From the NCBI GenBank assembly GCA_934394985.1, contig CAKRRF010000041.1, positions 1 to 20,106 on the forward strand: a stretch of 20,106 nt of DNA. The letters run 5' to 3'. Source of the stretch: an uncultured Marvinbryantia sp. (lineage in GTDB: Bacteria; Bacillota; Clostridia; Lachnospirales; Lachnospiraceae). Under the pieces are notes generated by a model, which was not told the DNA's origin, searched no databases, and worked only from the letters and a program-made list of their open reading frames with translations. This document shows, in pieces, positions 14,716 through 20,106 of the stretch (position 1 is the first letter of the stretch; each line of letters opens with the position of its first letter). Position numbers and translations under genes: made by a program.

Positions 14716-16044
14716 TCAGTCCTCCTGAAATGCGTATACTTCCTCAACTATTTTTTCAAGAGCATTATTAAATGTTGGAACAACAAATCCATATTTTGTT
14801 GCCTCCAATGGTATCAATCTTGTTTTCCCACTATTTTCCGTAACAAACTGATACATTTGAATATCTTCTCTAGAAAGAAGATCTTCCTTTTTATATCCAT
14901 ATTCCTGCTGCAACTCATTGCTTCGTACATGATTTTTTAATTTCATCATATTATTTATATGTTGCAAAATAGTATCGCTATGAGTAGTAATCCATACCGG
15001 TATACCCAAATTCATCATATTAATAATCAGTCTAGCCATTTTTTGTTGTAACTCTGGATGTAAATGTGCTTCTGGTTCTTCAATAATCATTGCTTTAAAA
15101 TTAATGCCGGATTTCAGTACCAAAAGTAATGGTGAAATTTCCGAAACAATAGATGATGCAACATACAATGGAATTTCTTTATCACTTCCCTCCGGCTGAT
15201 ATTGGATAACTGGTAACATATCTTTTTTTACTGACAAATTTCCTTTTGTCATATTTTTTTCAATATATTCAATTATGCCTGAATACTTTCTGCTATCTTT
15301 TTTATTAATTTCAAACTTCGTTATCAGCTGTAAGAAATCTACATATGGAAGTGTAAGAGTACTTGTATTTTCATGTAATTCTGCCGAAAAACTAATTTGT
15401 AACGAATTTTCAATCAGCTGCGAGTATGTAAGCATAAAGCCTGTTCTCGAAGCCGGAAGATAAATTGGCTCGCCAATTCTTCTTCCCTTTACAATTGGTG
15501 TATATAGTGGAGCAGCAATACCCTCCATTAATAAATTCCAACAAATATACGCATTCATCCGAAGCAACTCATCCCTATTAGGTAAATCTACTTCCGGAAA
15601 TTTAATATAATTGTTTGTTACAGAATATCTAGATCCTGATTTTTCCCAGACAATTTTAATAGGTTTAGTTCTTTCATAATTAGTAATCTTTAATTTTTCA
15701 ACCTCAACATCGTAATTAAAAATCTTTCTAACTAAAGACTTTTTTTGAGTATTTAACAATTCATTAAACCAATTTATATATAGTTCCATATCATTCTCAG
15801 ATAATTCAATCTCTGTATTGATATGTGCTTTTAACCAATCTTCACACTGTTTATATACTCTGGCTTCTGAAGGCTTCTTGGGAAAAATATCTTTTCCTAA
15901 TGTTAAAATCCCCCATAATATACTCATTAAATAACTTTTTCCACTATTATTATCACCCACAAAACACATCAACGGTGCAATAGTAACATCCGCACTTTTT
16001 ATTTTTGCAAAATTTTCAACATGGAGTGTCCATTTTTTATTCAT
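14716..16044 (-). CDS. OLD/RecF-like AAA family ATPase (AAA_15/AAA_21 type)
   Basis: 442 residues from the ATG at 16044, which has AAGGGAG six bases upstream; the frame extends 15 codons further without support. Walker A is GDNNSGKS (30-37). A signature-like VASSIVSEISPLLLVLK is at 295-311, Walker B AMIIEEPEAHLHPELQ at 318-333, and the H-loop WITTHSD at 351-357. This is the ABC/SMC-like ATPase of OLD, PARIS AriA, Gabija and retron-associated proteins. It lacks a fused TOPRIM domain; instead a small putative nuclease gene follows with overlapping translation signals. The pair has the form of a two-gene anti-phage system, though it matches none that I can name. Confidence 0.9.
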   Translation of the reverse strand: MNKKWTLHVENFAKIKSADVTIAPLMCFVGDNNSGKSYLMSILWGILTLGKDIFPKKPSEARVYKQCEDWLKAHINTEIELSENDMELYINWFNELLNTQKKSLVRKIFNYDVEVEKLKITNYERTKPIKIVWEKSGSRYSVTNNYIKFPEVDLPNRDELLRMNAYICWNLLMEGIAAPLYTPIVKGRRIGEPIYLPASRTGFMLTYSQLIENSLQISFSAELHENTSTLTLPYVDFLQLITKFEINKKDSRKYSGIIEYIEKNMTKGNLSVKKDMLPVIQYQPEGSDKEIPLYVASSIVSEISPLLLVLKSGINFKAMIIEEPEAHLHPELQQKMARLIINMMNLGIPVWITTHSDTILQHINNMMKLKNHVRSNELQQEYGYKKEDLLSREDIQMYQFVTENSGKTRLIPLEATKYGFVVPTFNNALEKIVEEVYAFQED

Positions 16045-16290
16045 TCCAGTCTCCCTTCTCGTACATATTGCTCTTATATATTTCCCCAAATATACGCTTT
16101 TTATACTTTAATTATTCTTTTGTTTCTCATGAATTATATCCATTTTAATAGTAACATATGCACTTTTCTTTTTCAACAACTCCACTTATCACATTCTCTT
16201 CAAGTAGCGTATGGTATGCTCTCAACAATACTTAATTGTCTCTAGGATGTCATGTCATTGTCATACAGTATAAGAGCTCAACAATAATAT
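16045..16290. other. AT-rich intergenic region with a solo repeat copy between SIR2 and ATPase genes
   Basis: A solo copy of the ~25-bp element (16243-16267, AGGATGTCATGTCATTG then TCATACA) lies here. It is flanked by perfect 10-bp direct repeats CTCAACAATA at 16221-16230 and 16277-16286. A TATAAT on the minus strand (around 16135) could be the -10 of the ATPase operon, but no good -35 is spaced from it. No gene is seen. Confidence 0.5.
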
Positions 16291-19200
16291 TTACTCATCT
16301 CCTGTAGTATCAAAAACAACATTTCTTATTTCTATAAATTCATTTTTATTCTCACTAATTCTTTTCCACCCATCTACAATATCAGATTTTATTCCTCTTA
16401 CATACAGTTCTTTCGCAATCTTGCAAGATATTATTCGACATCTTAATTTATACAAAGCTTCTTGTTCAGAATCTGTTTGTTTTATTACCGTCTCATCTTG
16501 AAGCTTTAGCAAACATACAAGTAAAGTCTGTATTTCTGTTTTTAAAACAATTTCATTTTTTATTATTGCATAACACAATTTCAATGCAGCCATATTGTGA
16601 AGTATTTCACTACTTATCACTCTATATATCGAAATCCTAAAAAGCATATTTGAACACTTCAACAACATGTCATTGTTTTGTAACTTAAAATCATTTATAT
16701 AAAGTACATCATAAAAATCTTTAATCAACCCCAACTCTTGCTCATTACTTAACCAAATTTTATTTTGAAAATCTTCAAAATAAAATTTGCTATCATCAAC
16801 AAAACATGCTTCTATCATGTCAATTGCAATGGAATTTTTATACAGCTCGCTTAAAGCTTCAAAATATGCATACACCTTTTCTTTTTCTGTCTCGGATAAA
16901 TCAATATTTTTACTCTCACGTAAAATAATCAATCCCATAACAATTAAAAAGCTCTGACGAATTCTTTCACTAGCATTTGGTTGATTTCTCTCAACCCATG
17001 ATTGGTTAGTTTTCACTAAATTCGTCAGCACTTCCAACGCTTCTTCCAAATTAATTTTACTAATATCTATATCATTAAGAATTCCTATTAAGTCTCTATA
17101 ATTATTTCCTCCAGCCGAAAACATTTGCGTATTTGAATCTGATTTCATTCTTTTTAATGTATCTTCAAATATTTCTTTTTTATTTTTCTCATACTTTTGT
17201 TTATCCAACACATATAATATAGACTTATTTTCTAGTGTTTCTTCTTTTTCTAATACCTTACATAAATATCTCAAATCCTCCTCATTTAGTATAATAACTT
17301 GTGCAAGTATAACCAAACGATTCACTGCAGCTTGTCTTTTTTCATTTTCTGCTTCTTTTATTGTTTGTTTAATTTGGAAAAGTATCCTGTTATATATTTC
17401 AATATCAAGCACATATTTTTCTCTCGGTTTTGATATAAATACTATTGGATCGCAATAATCACTCATTCGATCTACATCCACCGGAAATTGTAGTATTTTC
17501 TCGATTCGATTTTCTTGATCTTGAAGTGAAAATGCTTCAAACAATCCTTTAAATATTTTTCGAATACCCTTAAAATTTGTTCGAACATTACTTAAGCACA
17601 AATCAAGAATTGAATCGAAAATTTCATCCAATATATTAATTGAACATTTATAACATAATCTCGCTATAATATCTGGAAGAACTACTGCTGACTGCTCATA
17701 TATAGACTTTGCAAAAAAGAAATTCTCTGGCTTAACATTTTTCATCACAATCTGAAATATTCTTAAATATTCTTTCGCAATATCATCAACTTCTTCTTGT
17801 GATAACTCATACAACTTAACTCGTCCAAACATTAAATCTATATGTTTATTATCCTGTGCTATTAAAATTTGCATAAGGCACCAGTGTGGATAATATGGTG
17901 CTAATAGTTTTACTGTGCTGTGTAATCCTTTAGTATTAGTAACATTCTGCAACCGAAATGGATGACCTGTTTGTTCTAGAAACCTCAAATATTCCAGTGC
18001 ATAAAACACATTTGAATTATCCCTTCCCATATGCATTGTATATGTAGAGGACAAATCGAAATTATCTTTTGTTTCAAAACTCTTATTACCTTTTTCTTCT
18101 GTATTTAAATATAAACAATACTTATCATTTTCATTCCACCAAGATACATCACTTTCATGTATACATTCTTCTGTCTCATCTACAATATTTCCTTGTCTGA
18201 TAAAATTAATTAATGATACAATACTTTCTTCTATCGAAGACAAATATTCGTTTCCACTTGCTTTGACCAACTGTTTCCTCACCAATGTAAGTACATCCGA
18301 TAGGATTGCATCCGCTTTTGATATTTCTCCAATAAGTGCATACATATTGGCTTTAACCAAAGGCCAGTACATATCACCGTTTACCAAATTCCACGAATCC
18401 AGCATTCCCGCTAATTTTTCAGCTTGAAATCTAAATAGCTGTTTCCGACAATCGCACGCATATAAAAATTGCTTATTATCATAGTCTAAATATGCATCTT
18501 TTATTTTTTCATGACATGCTTCATACTTTTCCCATTCTGCCAACTCTCTATAAGAACGTAAGAGATGCAAATATATTACTTGTTCTTTGTATTCTAATTC
18601 TGTTCCAAAACTGTCAACTAGTTCATCCCCTTCTTTTTTCTCCAATACATTCAAAAACTGATCCACTACCTGAGAAAGAATCGGTCTTCCTGCGATATCC
18701 ATAAACTTTACATATTCATACATATAGTTTACTTGATCTGTGAATGAAATATGTTCAAATTCATTCATATTATCGAGTTCATTTAATACATAACTTACCT
18801 TATTTTTCATTTTCCACGGTAAAAAAATCCAACCCGGATATGATTCATTTAATTTTTTCATTATTTCTGTTTTTTTCACAAAATCAGTATCATACTGTAA
18901 ATGCAACTGTCTTAAATCAAACCAATTATCTTTTCTCCGCTTTTCTTCCACTCTTAATTTTAATTCTTCTAAAAAAGAATTCAATCTATCACCAATATTT
19001 TTGTCTGGCCATAGTTCTTGTAAATCAATAACAATAATATTACGTTCAAAAAGTAATTTACGTTTTGCCTCAGCAATATGAGTAACTGATACCATATATA
19101 TCTTTTGCGAGCTACTCTTTCCAAGATTATCATGTATCCATCCAATCCACTTTATGAAATTAGGATCCTCACAAGAAAAACCTAACATGCAAAATACATT

Positions 19201-19776
19201 CTCTAATAATGCTTGCTGAACTGTATTAACCATTGCAGCAAACTTCACTGGATATGTTCTATAATCTTCTTCGGTAATTATAAATGGACGGTATGATGGA
19301 AACGAACCATGTAATTTTAAAATTCTGGGAGCATTGTTACTATTGACTAAATCTTCTTGGCAAATGACAACATTATATCGACGGTTTGTTACCTTATCTG
19401 CTGCACGCTCTAATAAAGTATCATAATTTGTAGTGAATACATCCTTCCATGGCATTTCCATTAACTTCACATACACTTCAGAAGGAGCGTATTCCAAATC
19501 CGGTACTGCATCTTTAATTATTTTTTCCAATTTGGGACGTCCTACCGTAATCTCTACCTCCTGAGCAAGCCTCAGAGAACTATTATATTGCTTCCCTGGC
19601 CCTTCTTTCCCATAAACTGTTTCATAAAACAAATCAGAAAGCTCATTCCAATTTAAGAATTTTTTATCTGTAATAGAAACCTTTTCAGCATTTTTTGAAA
19701 ATCCAGCCCCTACCATCAATGCAGCATGATTCTCAGACAAAGCTTCTGCAATTTCTCTAATATAATTCATATTCAT
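16291..19776 (-). CDS. Large SIR2-domain protein, defence-associated sirtuin-like
   Basis: A 1,161-residue protein. The N-terminal 270 residues are a SIR2-like NADase domain: MVGAGFS (21-27), VFTTNYDTLLE with Asn117, ILKLHGS with His156, and LGFSCEDPNFIKWIGW (198-213). Asn117 and His156 correspond by motif to the catalytic Asn/His pairs of DSR2 and ThsA. The rest, about 890 residues, is helix-rich, Lys/Glu-rich and without motifs I recognise, suggesting TPR- or HEAT-like repeats that could sense phage proteins. In defence sirtuins activation depletes NAD+ and aborts infection. The ATG at 19776 has AAAGGTGAG just upstream. It is a single gene without an evident partner; it is longer than B. 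subtilis DSR2 (about 1,005). Confidence 0.88.
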   Translation of the reverse strand: MNMNYIREIAEALSENHAALMVGAGFSKNAEKVSITDKKFLNWNELSDLFYETVYGKEGPGKQYNSSLRLAQEVEITVGRPKLEKIIKDAVPDLEYAPSEVYVKLMEMPWKDVFTTNYDTLLERAADKVTNRRYNVVICQEDLVNSNNAPRILKLHGSFPSYRPFIITEEDYRTYPVKFAAMVNTVQQALLENVFCMLGFSCEDPNFIKWIGWIHDNLGKSSSQKIYMVSVTHIAEAKRKLLFERNIIVIDLQELWPDKNIGDRLNSFLEELKLRVEEKRRKDNWFDLRQLHLQYDTDFVKKTEIMKKLNESYPGWIFLPWKMKNKVSYVLNELDNMNEFEHISFTDQVNYMYEYVKFMDIAGRPILSQVVDQFLNVLEKKEGDELVDSFGTELEYKEQVIYLHLLRSYRELAEWEKYEACHEKIKDAYLDYDNKQFLYACDCRKQLFRFQAEKLAGMLDSWNLVNGDMYWPLVKANMYALIGEISKADAILSDVLTLVRKQLVKASGNEYLSSIEESIVSLINFIRQGNIVDETEECIHESDVSWWNENDKYCLYLNTEEKGNKSFETKDNFDLSSTYTMHMGRDNSNVFYALEYLRFLEQTGHPFRLQNVTNTKGLHSTVKLLAPYYPHWCLMQILIAQDNKHIDLMFGRVKLYELSQEEVDDIAKEYLRIFQIVMKNVKPENFFFAKSIYEQSAVVLPDIIARLCYKCSINILDEIFDSILDLCLSNVRTNFKGIRKIFKGLFEAFSLQDQENRIEKILQFPVDVDRMSDYCDPIVFISKPREKYVLDIEIYNRILFQIKQTIKEAENEKRQAAVNRLVILAQVIILNEEDLRYLCKVLEKEETLENKSILYVLDKQKYEKNKKEIFEDTLKRMKSDSNTQMFSAGGNNYRDLIGILNDIDISKINLEEALEVLTNLVKTNQSWVERNQPNASERIRQSFLIVMGLIILRESKNIDLSETEKEKVYAYFEALSELYKNSIAIDMIEACFVDDSKFYFEDFQNKIWLSNEQELGLIKDFYDVLYINDFKLQNNDMLLKCSNMLFRISIYRVISSEILHNMAALKLCYAIIKNEIVLKTEIQTLLVCLLKLQDETVIKQTDSEQEALYKLRCRIISCKIAKELYVRGIKSDIVDGWKRISENKNEFIEIRNVVFDTTGDE

Positions 19777-19823
19777 GTTCTCACCTTTCTTTCAACATAA
19801 AAACATTATCTAAATCTATATTT

Positions 19824-19853
19824 ATTCTACCATAACACATTAAATATTGTCAT
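19824..19853 (-). promoter_or_regulatory. Putative promoter of the SIR2 gene
   Basis: The minus strand reads ATGACA (plus 19848-19853), an 18-bp spacer, then TAGAAT (plus 19824-19829) preceded by TGG, an extended -10. It is about 50 bases before the start codon. The -35 box overlaps the stop codon of the upstream recombinase-like gene. Confidence 0.5.
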
Positions 19854-20106
19854 CGTGCTAATTTAAGTGCCCTCCATTCCACCTCCACTCTCCCGTCATC
19901 ATACACATATATTCCCTGCACATATTCTTCCAGCATTTCTCGTGTCAACTTCTCATAGCCTAAATACTTCAACATCTGCTCCACCGGAACATTTTTTTTC
20001 ATCAGAATTTCTTTCTCTCCGTTTATCAGTTCATCCAGTTCCTGTACACGTTTCTGCAGTCGTTCTCTTTCTTCTTCCAACTGCTTCTTGGCTTCCATAA
20101 ACTGGT
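19850..20106 (-). CDS. Serine-recombinase-like C-terminal end (runs off window)
   Basis: The frame is open to the window edge (…QF before the Met at 20098), so only the last 85 residues are seen. A charged coiled coil (AKKQLEEERERLQKRVQELD) is followed by ELINGEKEILMKKNVPVEQM, then YLGYEKLTREMLEEYVQ and GIYVYDDGRVEVEWRALKLA. A coiled coil followed by 'LT-x-EM...I-YVY-x-x-GR-VEV' is how many large serine recombinases end. It is homologous to the fragment at 11230-11436, about 8.5 kb away. If intact beyond the edge it could be the integrase or transposase that moved the island; the N-terminal catalytic domain must be checked outside the window. Confidence 0.55.
   Translation of the reverse strand, partial: QFMEAKKQLEEERERLQKRVQELDELINGEKEILMKKNVPVEQMLKYLGYEKLTREMLEEYVQGIYVYDDGRVEVEWRALKLAR

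Noticed and set aside
1..20106. rRNA, tRNA or replication origin
   Set aside because: No cloverleaf, rRNA-like or DnaA-box-cluster sequence was seen on either strand.

Overview
The window looks like the chromosome of an anaerobic gut-type member of the Bacillota, most like Lachnospiraceae. This rests on strong AGGAGG-type ribosome binding sites, codon use, oxygen-sensitive iron-sulfur flavoenzymes, a partial Uma2-type gene and a characteristic small HTH family. No rRNA, tRNA or other species marker is present, so the taxon is an inference.

Nearly everything is on the minus strand, and there are two parts. Bases 1 to about 9,890 are an ordered metabolic block of moderate GC. Reading in the direction of transcription (right to left), it starts with a hairpin-containing leader, then a four-subunit iron-sulfur/flavin amine or amino-acid dehydrogenase: a [2Fe-2S] protein, an FAD/NAD-fold protein with two [4Fe-4S] motifs, a BFD-type [2Fe-2S] protein and a DAO-type FAD oxidoreductase. 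A second promoter then drives an ornithine cyclodeaminase-family protein, an AraC regulator, a P-II protein and an APC amino-acid permease, closed by an intrinsic terminator. A third unit carries an IolG-like dehydrogenase, an iron-containing alcohol dehydrogenase and the first codons of an Uma2-family protein. The promoters of the second and third units share a 13-bp element, which suggests one regulon. Together these genes look like uptake and oxidation of an amino acid or N-substituted amino acid; the substrate is unknown.

Bases about 9,900 to 20,106 are a mosaic accessory region, visibly more AT-rich. It holds a KilA-N gene with a truncated HTH gene in front; three separate 3' ends resembling a serine recombinase; two related intergenic blocks built from about 25-bp repeats (plus one solo copy); a Gfo/Idh oxidoreductase divergent from an AraC regulator lying between the two blocks; a translationally coupled pair made of an OLD/RecF-like AAA ATPase and a putative PD-(D/E)XK nuclease; and a 1,161-residue SIR2-domain protein resembling defence-associated sirtuins. 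The region reads as a decayed, repeatedly recombined defence island.

The best candidate for an undescribed system is the ATPase-nuclease pair next to the large SIR2 protein. The four-subunit dehydrogenase linked to a P-II/APC pair is the most interesting metabolic unit.
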